From Melieria omissa (Eukaryota > Arthropoda > Insecta > Diptera > Ulidiidae), in assembly GCA_963971225.1 (NCBI GenBank), contig OZ020267.1, positions 114,772,936-114,836,935 of the forward strand: a DNA stretch of 64,000 bases, read 5' to 3'. The position numbers were made by a program, and so were the translations under genes. Below the pieces are notes generated by a model. It made no database searches. It worked only from the letters and a program-made list of their open reading frames with translations, and was not told where the DNA came from. Position 1 is the stretch's first letter; each line of letters begins with the position of its first letter. Positions 48,301-58,175 of the stretch are shown one piece after another.

Positions 48301-51300
48301 AGCAGCGCATTCTTCAACGACAAGTCATCGTCGACGGGTTTTGACAGTTTCATGACCGATCTGGCGGTTAATGAAAGCGAGATTTGTCACTTTGGTTGCC
48401 GAGTCTGCGTGCTGCCTTTCGTATTGCAATCTATGTAGTTGATTTCAATTAAAACTTGTGCGCATGCGTTGATGGAGAGTAGCTTTGCTCATACACAAAG
48501 CAAATTTTTCTAAATTAATCTGCATTATTACATCAATTATGTTCGCTTTAAAGAGATTTTAAATGTTCATTGAAGAGCTTTGACGGTTGTCAAATGAATG
48601 AAACGGGCAATCTATATGCAGTCGAACTGCGCCATAGCTCTTTGACGATTAGGTTTAAACTTTTCGGAATAATCTACAATTTGTTTGGTTTTGGACTCAG
48701 AGATTTGACATTTCCTGAAGAAGTACATACATTTTTCATAATTTGTTGTTAGCTGAGTTGGGATACTTGGGAACTGAAGACCCCTCTCCCTCCCAGCCTC
48801 GTGATTCGATGTACTAATCGCTGTAAAACAATGAAAAGTTGCATATTTCGAATGGATTTTCCCATTAATTGGCATCATAATTTGTTGTTAGCTGAGTTGG
48901 GATACTTGGGAACTGAAGACCCCTCTCCCTCCCAGCCTCGTGATTCGATGTACTAATCGCTGTAAAACAATGAAAAGTTGCATATTTCGAATGGATTTTC
49001 CCATTAATTGGCGCTAAAAGTTTTCGCACACATCACACACACAGGTACGATCACCTTAACCGCGCTTCCCACATCCCAGCGCCGTATTTTACAGCTCGTC
49101 CACCGCAGTGTCGTTGATTTGTCTGCTGCGCGGCGGAAATTTAATTACAGCCAAGAACAGCGTGTGACAACAAAAAGCGCAAAAGCAGCAAACAGCAAGC
49201 AGCATTGTTGGAAAATAATCACATTTCAGTTTAAGCCTGAAAGATTTTTGGCAGCGTTCATCTGTCAGTATCACATGACAAAAACCAACACAGGACAAAC
49301 CATGAAAGAGAGGCGAGAGAAAAAAAGGCGAAAAGCGCAAAAAATACCAAAATAAATCCACGTTAAAGTCGTCGATGCGAGGGAAAAAGCGCCATCAACG
49401 TCGACAGCCCAACATGGCTGCGACCGTGTGGTCGCACATCCGTGTCCGGATACACACTCGCACTCACACACATACATATTCACACTCGTGCATATGCGGC
49501 GCATATTTCGGTAAACAAAGTGAAAATCATTTTTACCAAAACAAAATGCGAAAAACGAGGCAAAAATCAACGTGAACTTGTTCTGGTGAAAGGAATTGAG
49601 AATGTTGTATTTGTAACTGCTGTGATGTGGCAAAGCCGTGTGTATGTCTGAAGCCGTCATATATTTACTTTTCAATGTCGGTCCGTGCGTGTGTCTGGCT
49701 ATGTAACAGCAGTAAATGAAATCCAATTCCTGCATATTCGCACACACACACACACTGGCGCTGTATGCCTTGCAGTTGCGCTACGGTCGGTTCTGTCCTG
49801 CCCCATTCAGCGCCCCCAAATATGATGTCCTCGCGACGCGCTTGTCATGTCTGCCCGCGCGGCTGTGTGTCTGCGCCAACGTGGCTATGGCCGCCCAATG
49901 TGCGTCCGTGTGTCTGCCTGTGTGTGATTCCGTCCTATGTAGCAGGGCACAGTATGGATTTTTCAATCCAAAAATCCTCGTGTACAGGTTTTTTTGTGCG
50001 CCCGCCTGGGAGATTTACACGTTCGAGTCCACAAACGGAATAATGGATTTTTGGATTTCTTTGTTTTTTGTTGTTATTTTTTGCCGCTATCGGGCAGCCT
50101 GGCATGACCGTTGATGGGCAGCGCTTTAAAATCACACATTACTCAAATTAAATTCAAGCTTTTTTGTCGCGTTATTCCAGTTTTTGAATTTTTTGTTGTT
50201 GCAATTTCTGCTTTCCTCGTGCCTTCGTCGAGCTGTCAACGCGCTGGTCGTAGCTTGTTTTAATTAACTTGGGAATACACAACGCCGTGGAGGCTGGCAC
50301 TGGCTGGCGTTGGGAGTGATGAAATTCATCAGGTGAAACTCGTCCGAGTGGGTAACGTAGACCCACAGTGCTGAGCAAAATATGTGCTCTGCTCTGCGTC
50401 GTTATGAAAATTAATTAAATTTTCAGGCCTTTTTAAGTAAAATTTGTAAGATGTATGTAGCTTAGTAAGTTGGAATATTCGTTCTGAGTATATTTTGTGC
50501 TTTGCATTAAGTTTTCTATTATTACTAATTTTTTTTAAATATTTTTTCCAATGAAATAATTTGGATACAAGTTGTTTCAGTAAAACCAAATTGACACACC
50601 AAAAGTTACTGACCCTGTATTGCAAAACATACGGAAAGAAGTCATAACAATTATACTTCTATTGGTTTGCGAGATCGAAAAAAAATGTGTATGCTTACTT
50701 CTGGAGAAATGAGATACTGAAACCAAATTACTGTTAAAATTTAAAGAATTGTTCTCACTAAAATAGTCCACTTAAGATCTATCGAATACCTTGCAAAACC
50801 TATCTCAAAGACAAAATTCCATGCACATAGTCTGAGAGCCCGAATTGAGTTTTCGTGTCAAGATCTTGACTTAATTTTCCGTTACGCACACAATTTTGTG
50901 ACACACGAAAACTCAATTCGGGTTCTTATGCAAATTAAGCTAAGTCAGTTTAAATCAAATCAAGTTAAGGGAGCAACTCCATGAAATGATTTCCAAAAAC
51001 CGATTTTTTTTTGCTTTAATCGAAAGATATATTTTCCGAGAACATTATTGCAAAGTTTCAAAGTCGAACTCTGAAAACTTTCGGAGACACAGTTCCTTTC
51101 ATCGACGCGCGCTCAGCCACACCAGGTGTTCCGAATAACTTTGGAACGCGTTTCCTCATAAACACGTTTTTATAGTCCGTCCACATGATAAAAAAAAAAC
51201 TACTGAACCGATCTACACGAATATATACTCATTTTGTAGGATATTGAACAGAGAAGTGCATGAACCTCTGAAATCTATTAAAAATTACTGTTTTTTTTAA

Positions 51301-54300
51301 TAAAGAAAAGTAAGAAAAAACGAACTTTTTTGTAGTTTATATGGCTTTGTTGCTAAATTTTTATAGTTTTTGAGGTTCACGCACTTGCGACAACCCTGCT
51401 GATTAATTTGATATATAATTTGTATGTTTCAGACTTTGACTTCGGACGGCATCGTGTGGACGGGAAGACGTCTTTTTTTAAACCAAGCCTTGGAAGATGT
51501 TCAATATGTTTGCCATTTTTAATTTTTTTTATGTATAACTTTTTGTTTTGAAATTTTAAGTAATACCTACAGATGTTCCAAACGGATTGTTCCTGTCTCT
51601 TTCTTTTGTTGTACAGTAAAATAAAGAAAATTGGTAATTTTTTTTAGCGTTTCATGGAGTGCCCCCTTAAGTAAGTTAAGTTAAATATTCATACACAAGA
51701 AACTTATTGGTTCAGAAACACGATTCCCTTTTTCGGCTTGTTTTTTAATTGTTGTGCCCTATGTTAGGTCGTCTGAATGAATTTAATTTGGCTTAGCGCC
51801 CAGATGGAGGCAAGGTATAGAAAATAAAACACACACTTTTTAGTAAAATTATCAGAAGAATAAATTTGGTCAATGTCTCAACCGGTCAGTGTGCCGGATA
51901 ACTGATTAGCTTTTTTGTTCCAATCAGAACTACTCGCTTAACCCTTTCGCTATTTTCATGCCATATGGCAAGATGCTACGTCTGAATCCTAGTTTCAAGA
52001 ATACATTTTTGTTGGTCCTTAGAATAGTTTGAAGTTTTAGGAAAAATGCGAAATTAATAAACTGAATATTTAAGTTTAAACAAAAGAAGTATACACGTTT
52101 TTTAATGGTATATCTTGACATAGAAAAAGAAGAAGACGCAGAATAATTAACTTATTAAAAGATAACTTTTTAATTTGACGTTTTCTTTTAATTTAGATCC
52201 TTTTTTAATTTTTGCTGAAGTATATGAAGAAGTATTCAAATTTTCGTTATGCGTAAAAAGTTTTATGTTTAACCCATATAAGCCCAGCGATTTTTTTTGT
52301 CAATTTTCGAATGAAACACTTTTTTTAAGGTGAAATGAGGTCAGACAATTCAAATTTGGGGTCAAACAAATTTAAAAATTTTTTGTTTTGGAGATATTTG
52401 GTGTTTGATTAACCGAACACCTAACTATAAATATTTATTCTGACTATAATATTTGTTTTATGCGAAAAGTAGAAATTTTTTTCAAGAGTTTAATAAATTT
52501 TTTACAAGATTGCATAGTTACTTTTTTAAATATTATTGGGTTTTAATGTTTTTCGATGCTTTTGTAATTATGTAAAAAATTACCTTTTGTTTGGGGAATT
52601 CATACAACTGGGAAGAGGTGTGAGAAATCAATATATTTATCCCATATTATACAAAATATCCCATATTAATTCATATTATCCCATATTACAAATCATACTA
52701 TCATATCATACAAAACTTTCGCGTTTAAAGTTAAAAAAAGAGCAAAAAAAAATGTATGGAAAATGCTAAAATTTACAGTTCGATTAGTCGAACGTTGGGC
52801 CGATATGGGTTAAGTTATTATTACAGCCACAACGATGTGGTTGCTCTCATAGAAAAACAGTCTAAAATACAGGGTCCGAGTATAAAAATTAAAATATTTC
52901 GTATGTAATGTTGCTCATATATCCACGTATAATCCTAAACCATAAAATTTAAAATTTTAACTTTCTCCAGTAAAAACCTGTAGCGAAAGGGTTAAACAAG
53001 ATATTTTTTATAAAGAACTATAAAACTAACTAGGCTTTAAATCAACCGCTTGTTAGGTTGCTCCTACAATTTAATATGAATTTAATTTCATAATTCAGTG
53101 ATATTGATTTTTGTATTTCAAAAGATAAGTTTAAAGAACTTGTTTCTAATTTTTATTTTAAGCTAAAATATTTTCTTTGCAATTTTAAGTGTTAATTCTT
53201 TTATAGTTTCTAACCTGTAGATTTTTATCATTTGGCTTAAAAAAAATAAATAAATAACTTAACTTTCTTAACTCGCAAGAATTGAAGTTATAGAAATTAA
53301 ACTGGACTGGGATTCTAAATAAGTGAGAATCTCCATTTCTTCCGTCATACATATTTATGCTGCAAATACCAACAATTTTATTCGTTTCAAACTGTAATAA
53401 TTAGGATACGACCCGTTTATTTAATGTTTTCGTTTTAACCCACAAGTTGACTAAAACATGTTTCTTTGTTACAATGAAATTCGATATTTTATGATATCGC
53501 ACACGCACAACAAAAGTGACACAACTCAAAATTTGTGATTTTTCAGGAAACGCAACAAACTGTTTTTGAGCTAAATAATCATTTTTTTTTCAATAACGTA
53601 TAGACCGTTCAGTAGAAAATCCTTACAGATTATGCTTTATGATAAGTTCCAAGAATTTTTTTTAATTTTACACTAGAAAATCCAAAATTTTGAGTTCTAA
53701 CTGTTTTGATGATATTTTAATTCAATAATTACCGAATTATTTCAAGTTATGCCACTTTTTCTGAATTTAATAATTGTAAATAACAGTTAAAAAGTTGAAA
53801 GAAAAATTTTGAAAATTCATAATTAATTTTAATAATGCGTGTGCGATATGTAAATTGTGACAAAATCTAAATTCTTGTATTTTATTTGAAAATTTTACGA
53901 TATTCTGATCAGAAAATTGAGCACAATTAAGTTGAATTGGCGATGAAAATTGCAACATTTGATGTTCTGAGTGGTAGATTTTTTCCAACTAAAATAAACT
54001 AAACTTGCAATAAATTGTAGGCAGATTTGTGAATATGTTTCGAACTTGAATTCGATATTCACGTGAACAAATTTGGCACTTTGAAAAAGAAGCGACTTTC
54101 ACACAACCAAATTTTAATCTTTGCAAATTAAAACAATTTAAATGAAATTTGCCTCTAATGAAATGATAATTTGAACATTTTGGCATTAGATGAGAGCGTC
54201 AAACTCTGCGTCCTACAAGCTTTCTGCTTTGTCTACGCATCTACTCATCTCTGTGAGCACTTCATCAAAAACGGAGATGCACACTTACCGTCGGTGGTTT

Positions 54301-54688
54301 TCTTTTTGGGCAGCACAGCCTTGAAGGCCGACACTGGCTGGTAGTCCTGCTGATCGCTGCCAGCCGCGGTTCCTGCACCGCTGACATTGGCGTTTTGCTG
54401 TTGCTGATGCACGCGTTGTTGCAGTATTTGCGTCGGCGTTAGTATTGTTGGCGCCATTGTAGTTCGAACGTTCATGTCGCGCAGCGGCAAACTGGCCGAC
54501 GCACTACTCACAAAGCCGCTGGGAAAGTCCGCTGCGATCGCGGGCTTAAAATTGCCAAGGCTGTAGTCCAGCGGTAGGTGGTGTTGCTGATTTGTTGGCG
54601 GCGCGGCCGTCGGCTGTTGATGTTGGTGTTGGTGTTGGTGTTGATGTTGTTGGACATGCAGGCTGGCGCTGGGCTTCACAATATCCAT
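29971..54688 (-). CDS. sens-2: Gfi-1/Senseless family six-zinc-finger transcription factor (spliced, 645 aa)
   Basis: Five exons (54289-54688, 38450-39095, 37899-38237, 37493-37674, 29971-30341) join through GT..AG introns of 15.2 kb, 212 bp, 224 bp and 7.15 kb. The 1938-nt CDS encodes 645 residues. Six C2H2 fingers lie at about 414-437, 443-465, 471-493, 499-521, 527-549 and 555-578. The last four carry the family hallmark strings [20 protein letters not shown] and [13 protein letters not shown]. The protein should be a nuclear DNA-binding regulator; Gfi-1 family members act in neural and sensory cell fate. There is no N-terminal SNAG repressor motif, but two eh1-like Groucho-binding candidates occur at 138-144 (FSISRLV) and 277-283 (FSVSALL). 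Drosophila Sens has four fingers and lies on chromosome 3, whereas sens-2 and l(2)k09022 are on chromosome 2 (from memory). I therefore favour sens-2 over sens; the family is certain, the paralogue less so. Confidence 0.88.
33355..33672 (+). mobile_element. tRNA-derived SINE with target duplication
   Basis: It starts near GCAGCCGCTGTAGCTCAGCT, with an A box (TAGCTCAGCTGGTTAG) and a B-box-like GCTCGAACC 30-odd bases later. Next come a conserved body (CTTTCGGCGGCTGTCCTC, GGCAAACTTCTGAGAG, GCCGTTCGGAATCGGC) and an AAG-repeat tail. Flanks GATATATATAATCT (about 33342-33354) and GATATATAATCT (33673-33684) look like a target duplication. The tRNA-like part does not fold as a complete tRNA gene. It lies antisense inside intron 4. 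Confidence 0.75.
33793..33875. mobile_element. Short TTAA-flanked MITE (83 bp)
   Basis: TTAA at 33789-33792 and 33876-33879. The ends CCCTTTCAGTCAC and, read inward, CCCTTTCCGACAAG share CCCTTTC. The size is near the minimum for such elements, so a chance TTAACCC pair cannot be excluded. Confidence 0.45.
36256..36754. mobile_element. TTAA-flanked piggyBac-type MITE
   Basis: TTAA at 36252-36255 is followed by CCCTTATGTGTGTGATGGGG. TTAA at 36755-36758, read inward, is followed by CCCTAGTGTGTGTGCTG, and a GGGGTACCC palindrome lies near each end. A later 90-bp tandem duplication created a second right end at 36844. No coding sequence. Confidence 0.7.
36685..36864. repeat. 90-bp perfect tandem duplication
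   Basis: The block starting TTCGTACAATTTGTACTGGG occurs at 36685-36774 and again at 36775-36864 with no visible difference. Each copy covers the right end of one MITE, its TTAA, and the first bases of the neighbouring MITE (CCCATTAGCGCCCAA). Confidence 0.85.
36849..37160. mobile_element. TTAA-flanked piggyBac-type MITE (312 bp)
   Basis: TTAA at 36845-36848 and 37161-37164. The termini CCCATTAGCGCCCAATGTTC and, read inward, CCCATTAGTGCGCAATTTT form a clear inverted repeat. A GTTCCCATTTGGGAAC palindrome follows the left end. It abuts the previous MITE at a shared TTAA. Confidence 0.8.
37493..37674 (-). CDS. sens-2: sens-2-like exon 4 (residues 463-522; end of finger 2, fingers 3 and 4)
   Basis: It starts after TTTCAG. 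AG from exon 3 plus A gives the Arg in the H-R-A-V-H end of finger 2. It then encodes [20 protein letters not shown] and [20 protein letters not shown], almost identical to the family consensus for these fingers. It ends CATACAG|GTACGT. The last base pairs with exon 5 to make the Gly of the H-T-G-E-K-P linker. Confidence 0.94.
37675..37898 (-). other. Intron 3 of the sens-2-like gene (224 bp)
   Basis: GTATGT..TTTCAG. It interrupts finger 2 between its two zinc-binding histidines. No other feature seen. Confidence 0.85.
37899..38237 (-). CDS. sens-2: sens-2-like exon 3 (residues 349-461; zinc finger 1 and most of 2)
   Basis: It begins after GCCGCACAG and ends CAGCACAG|GTATGT. It encodes [20 protein letters not shown] (finger 1) and [19 protein letters not shown], which is finger 2 up to its first zinc-binding His. 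The second His lies in the next exon, so finger 2 is split by the intron. The GKKP linker between the fingers is typical of the family. Confidence 0.92.
38238..38449 (-). other. Intron 2 of the sens-2-like gene (212 bp)
   Basis: GTAAGT..GCACAG with a T-rich stretch before the acceptor. No other feature seen. Confidence 0.85.
38450..39095 (-). CDS. sens-2: sens-2-like exon 2 (residues 134-348, Ser-rich, eh1-like motifs)
   Basis: The acceptor CTCTCTTTCTCAG precedes ACGAG, completing an Asp codon split with exon 1. The exon opens with [10 protein letters not shown], passes through a Ser/Arg and Ser/Pro-rich region and contains [16 protein letters not shown]. It ends GCCTCTAG|GTAAGT. This is the divergent central region of the family. 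The Ser/Pro-rich part looks disordered and phosphorylatable. Confidence 0.88.
40349..41061. mobile_element. MITE with ATAA target duplication
   Basis: The left end GGCAGGTTCTCACCTTGTGG and the right end, read inward, GGCAGGTTCTCACCTTGTGG are identical over at least 20 bp. ATAA flanks both ends (40345-40348 and 41062-41065). The interior resembles that of the TTAA element at 50969-51666 (shared ACCACGATTTTTTTT-like, ATC(A)AAAATCTGAAAA-like and AACGCGTTT strings), so the two look like related families. Non-coding. Confidence 0.78.
43171..44084 (+). mobile_element. Internally deleted Tc1/mariner-superfamily element, copy 1
   Basis: Ends GGGTTTCCAACAAGAGGTGT and, read inward from the right, CAGGGTTTTCCAACAAGAGG, with TA on both sides (43169-43170, 44085-44086). 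It encodes the beginning and the C-terminal half of a DDE transposase, with the middle missing. The same family is present at 45976-46640. Confidence 0.88.
43283..43979 (+). pseudogene. DDE transposase remnant, copy 1
   Basis: The 5' part from ATG at 43283 starts [17 protein letters not shown], the N-terminal helix-turn-helix of this family. A one-base loss (AAAATGG against AAAAATGG in copy 2) shifts the frame. After a deletion the frame at 43557-43979 resumes with [20 protein letters not shown] (second catalytic Asp) and [17 protein letters not shown] (third acidic site), and closes with [11 protein letters not shown]. The first catalytic Asp is deleted, so it is inactive. Confidence 0.82.
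45976..46640 (+). mobile_element. Internally deleted Tc1/mariner-superfamily element, copy 2
   Basis: It has the same termini as copy 1 (GGGTTTTCCAACAAGAGGTG; right end read inward GGGGTTTTCCAACAAGAGGT), flanked by TA. A longer internal deletion joins the N-terminal domain directly to the last 46 codons. Confidence 0.87.
46088..46537 (+). pseudogene. DDE transposase remnant, copy 2 (N-terminus joined to C-terminus)
   Basis: It starts [20 protein letters not shown] and continues [10 protein letters not shown] with a TAG within the CRTAI-KLVEKF segment. From 46229 the frame is open: [39 protein letters not shown], then [11 protein letters not shown] joined in frame to [19 protein letters not shown] and the [11 protein letters not shown] end. 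All three catalytic residues are missing. The joined frame of about 102 codons is an accidental product of the deletion. Confidence 0.8.
48737..49013. repeat. 139-bp tandem duplication, near identical
   Basis: The block starting CATAATTTGTTGTTAGCTGA occurs at 48737 and again at 48876. It runs through CCCCTCTCCCTCCCAGCCTC to CCCATTAATTGGC in both copies. I see no mismatch within the block. It carries no terminal repeats, so it is a plain duplication. Confidence 0.88.
50837..50925. repeat. Short inverted repeat (hairpin), arms of about 24 bp
   Basis: AGCCCGAATTGAGTTTTCGT (from 50837) is mirrored by ACGAAAACTCAATTCGGGTT (ending about 50924) across a spacer of about 38 bp. No flanking duplication was identified. 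It could be a small MITE or a hairpin. Confidence 0.65.
50969..51666. mobile_element. TTAA-flanked MITE, related to the ATAA element at 40349
   Basis: TTAA at 50965-50968 and 51667-51670. Termini GGGAGCAACTCCATGAAATG and, read inward, GGGGGCACTCCATGAAACGC pair with one gap. AT-rich, non-coding interior that resembles the element at 40349-41061. Confidence 0.75.
51942..52991. mobile_element. TTAA-flanked piggyBac-type MITE containing a second MITE
   Basis: TTAA at 51938-51941 and 52992-52995. Both ends, read inward, begin CCCTTTCGCTA, giving a perfect 15-bp repeat with the TTAA. Without the nested element at 52273-52809 it would be about 0.5 kb. No transposase seen. Confidence 0.78.
52273..52809. 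mobile_element. TTAA-flanked MITE nested in the previous one
   Basis: TTAA at 52269-52272 and 52810-52813. Termini CCCATATAAGCCCAGCGA and, read inward, CCCATATCGGCCCAACGT. Very AT-rich, non-coding. Confidence 0.78.
54289..54688 (-). CDS. sens-2: sens-2-like exon 1 (residues 1-133 and the first base of 134)
   Basis: The start ATG at 54686-54688 is in a good context (CAAAG-ATG-G) and has an in-frame TGA five codons upstream, so it is the first usable start on a contiguous transcript. The exon encodes a His/Gln-rich tract (HQ repeats, residues about 15-25), an [13 protein letters not shown] segment and a second Gln-rich stretch. It ends GACG|GTAAGT. Confidence 0.85.
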
Positions 54689-57600
54689 CTTTGTGCTTCA
54701 GCTTTAAAATTAGAGTTTTCGATTTAATCTTCGCTTTGTGTTTTATTTATTTTGCAGGTTTTCAATATCACAGAATCACAATTAAATAAACTCGGAGTGC
54801 CAATCGTGGTTTCTTTCATTGACGCGCAGCTCGGGGAGCTTTCGAAAAACTGGCTTTTTAATTTGGAATGTTTTTTGCGATGTTCGTGGTTGAGTTGAAA
54901 GCGGAACGTGGTGCCGCCGTACAGCAGAACTTTGAGTGACCGCTGTGGTGTTCGCACACGCGACGGTATCTTCAAGATAGTTATTGTATCTTCGGCGTCA
55001 TCTAATGTACTAACGGTAAAATTAATCACTGCTTCAGTGGCCACCATCTGCAACGTTGCGATGGAACTGAGTGGAACTGATTTCAGGCTGAGACTTCTTC
55101 TTGTCGACTGCGAACGCGGGTACGCGCACATGCACTTGTCGCTGCGGCTATGGCTGTGGCTGTCGCGCTCCTCGAACTCGAGATGTCGTCCCCATGCCAA
55201 GGGGTGATTATTGGAACGCGAGCGCGCTCGCCGATGAGCAGCGGGACGGACGAAGGTGGGGGTGTGCACACGGGCAGGCGGGTGGGCATGTGGCATTACC
55301 CACCCAGAAAGCCAATCCGACAATTCCAATTGATGCGATTTCCCAGCTTAGATTGGAAAAAATCAAGTTGGCCAACTAACGGTTACGACGACGACGGCGC
55401 GCAGTGTTCCAAAGAGCGGAAGTGCGAGAGACAGGCGCGAGAAAGAGCGAACCCGTCGACTGGATGTTTACTGCGTGCTGGTCGAGAGCTCAACTCGAGA
55501 AATCAAATTCCGTAGTACGACGCGATTTCTAGCGGTCGATGAGTGTTCAGCGACGCTGGCTACGTTCTGCGACCGTCCGCTCGGGTTCGAAATACCAACT
55601 GATTGACTGGCTGGTGGACTTGGCCGCCTGCGAGCGCCGATCGAATGCGCGGCTGAGAGTGTTCCAGTCGCTGTGTGTATCTCCGATTTACTCGCAAGCT
55701 ACCACTTAATCGCGTGTAATTGTGGCGATAACAACAACCCGACAACCACCTCACCCGCTGTAGCAGTCTTATCGGGCACCCTCAATGGACGTTCGCTTGC
55801 CTGCTCACTCGCTCACCAGCTGCGCGCCCAGTCGCCCCCTGCCTGCGTGGTGCAAGCAGGACGACAGCAGTGCTGTCACTTTTCCAGTTGGAAATCGCAT
55901 TCCAAGTGGTGTTTTGAGATTTGGGAGCGCTCAACGCTGCTGCATCCAGCTCTTTTCCGCTTGGACTCCATTTGCAATGAAGAATGGACACCGGTTGTGC
56001 TGGTGGTGGCGCAGCGATGGCGTTGTCGACAGTGGTCATGGTGCTGGTGGTTGTGCCGGGTTTCTGTAGTCTTTTGCTGTGATTATTCCAAGATTTTTAG
56101 TTGCAGCACTTGTGGTGTGCTGGCTGCCATAGTCAGCATTTGAACGGAACATTGTGGCAACGAAACGCGCCCATACCGCGTGGTGTGAGTTCGAGTGCCC
56201 GTATTTGTTGTTTCGTTCACTCCTGCGCATCTGTTGCTGTTCGCCTGTTGATTGGTACACGCCCCATTGACGCTGCTTCTGATTCTGTTGTTGCTGTTGC
56301 ATTGCGTGTTGCACCAACAACAACAAGTGGCTTGGCTGCCGCCCCTTGCTTCAAATGCAAGAACAACAGCCCTTCAAATTGTAATTTTGGAAATCTTCGA
56401 GCGATTTCTTGTTGTTTTCTTTGCCTTCGTATTTGATTTTGTATTATTGCCCTCTCTGGCATTCTTTAGTTGTGGTGGCTGTTGGTGTCAAAGCGTTTGG
56501 CGTAATTGCTGGCTTAGTGGGGCCCTTGACTTTGATTGTCACTTTGTGATTTCCACAGACATTCCTCTCGGCTCGGCCGCAATTCAGTTGCCAACAGCCA
56601 TCAGCTGTCAGGACTTTTGTCCTGCGTCTAATCGCTTTTCACACGACTGCATGTCGATTAAAAAGTGAGTGTGTGGCATTGTCGTGAGCGCACTTGGCAG
56701 GTGTTAATTGTTGCACGTGCCATGCTGCGAGCGTGTGACAGCATATGAACAGTTGTCTCATTTGAACAACAACAATACCACTTTGCCGAATCTGTGTTGC
56801 TTTGAACTGCCGCAGATTCTATATAACTTTAGACAATGGCTGCAAAACACTGTTCTGCTTGAAGATCACAGTCAATATCGGTTTTAGTGGGCAACTATCG
56901 GAATTCCAGCAAGTCAATAGGTGCTGCCGACTTCAGGAATCTCAGTAGTGATTTTCTCAAATAAATATTCAAATCAAGTTTTGTATGAATTTTAATCGAA
57001 TAAAATCGAAGTTTGAATTAATTTTTCCTTTATTTTCATAATTCCCTCATAATGGTTGTACTTTTCGACGAAAAGTGGTTTCCTTTTCATCATGCACTGC
57101 AAAAGAAGTTTTATAGTTCTTTTACTATAGTTCCGATCATACTATGCTTTTTCGAATTTCAAAATTTGAGCTAACACGAACGAACTGAGAGCTTCGAAAA
57201 ACTGAAGACTAAGAGACTAAGGCCCTTTTTTCTATAACGTTTCTGAGTAATAGTAGGAGTAGATTTATTTAGTAGATTTATCAAAACTTTTAGGGCTTCT
57301 CTAATCATTCCATGAACTTTTGTATGTGCTTATATTTTAAATATTCCTTTATATCTATGTATTTGAGTAATTATCAGTTATAACAATAAAAGATAACTAC
57401 CTTGGGCCACTCGACAGTTTCACATCACAATTTTATACCTAAAACCATACGAGGAGGTCCAAATGCAATAATTCCACTGTTTAAGTTTTTCGTTTTATTG
57501 ACTGAATCCAATTCTACATATTAAAATCTATGTAACGATTGTTATAAAACATACCAACAGTCAATAATTTCACTGTAGTTAAAAAAAAAAAAATGGTTCA

Positions 57601-58175
57601 GACCAAAATTAAACATTTCCACATGTATAGTATACAATAAAAAACTTCCAGATATTAGTGAAAAGTCAATGATATAAATAAATGTTGTTATTATGGCAAC
57701 TCTACAATAATTAGAAAAGAAGAAGAAGATTAATTTAGAAAAGAAGAAACCGTAGATCCAGCTTCAAAAAATTTAAGGAATCCTATCCTATGTATACAAA
57801 GGAGAAAATGATAAACTTTTCAATTTTCTCAAGACCACTTTCTTAAAAAAGTGTGAAAGATGGTTTTAAACAAGCATAATCCCAACACAAAGTCACAAGA
57901 ATGGTTCAATTAATTATATCCTGAAAAAAGTTATAATCAAACAAAAAACCAAATGTATCATTTTTGATACAAAGCTCGATCTACGGTTAGACTATTGGAA
58001 AAACATTATGGTCAAACATTTCGGGGTTAGAATATTATACAAAGATATTTTTAGACGAACAAAGAAATAGTTCCAATGAAACCGATGTATTGGACGTTAT
58101 GTAGCAATGTTGATTTTTTCTAATACTTGAATACTTATATACTTTTGTAATACTCGAATGTATTGGATGAGTGCA
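54689..58175 (-). other. Leader and upstream region of the sens-2-like gene
   Basis: From 54689 to about 56700 the DNA is GC-rich, with many open frames on both strands, as expected of a long 5' leader or promoter-proximal region. From about 56900 to 58175 it is AT-rich with no feature seen. I could not place a transcription start site or a further 5' exon. Confidence 0.45.
54724..55296 (-). other. Possible 190-codon upstream open frame in the sens-2 leader
   Basis: An ATG at 55294-55296 (MPHAHPPARVHTPTFVRPAA) opens 190 codons, ending 36 bases before the main start codon. It shows no domain. Its N-terminal half is low complexity; the C-terminal part (VINFTVSTLDDAEDTITILK) is less biased. If the leader is unspliced it would be an upstream ORF. 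It may equally be chance in GC-rich leader DNA or part of an unrecognised 5' exon. Confidence 0.25.

Larger units (their letters stand above)
39096..54288 (-). other. Intron 1 of the sens-2-like gene (15.2 kb)
   Basis: GTAAGT..TTTCTCAG. It holds an ATAA-flanked MITE, two related deleted DDE transposons, a 139-bp tandem duplication, a short hairpin and three TTAA MITEs (two nested). The remaining stretches (39130-40340, 41070-43165, 44090-45970, 46650-48730, 49020-50830, 53000-54240) show no recognisable gene. GC-rich patches near 42000-42650, 44850-45250 and 49010-50110 could be regulatory, but nothing proves it. Confidence 0.6.
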
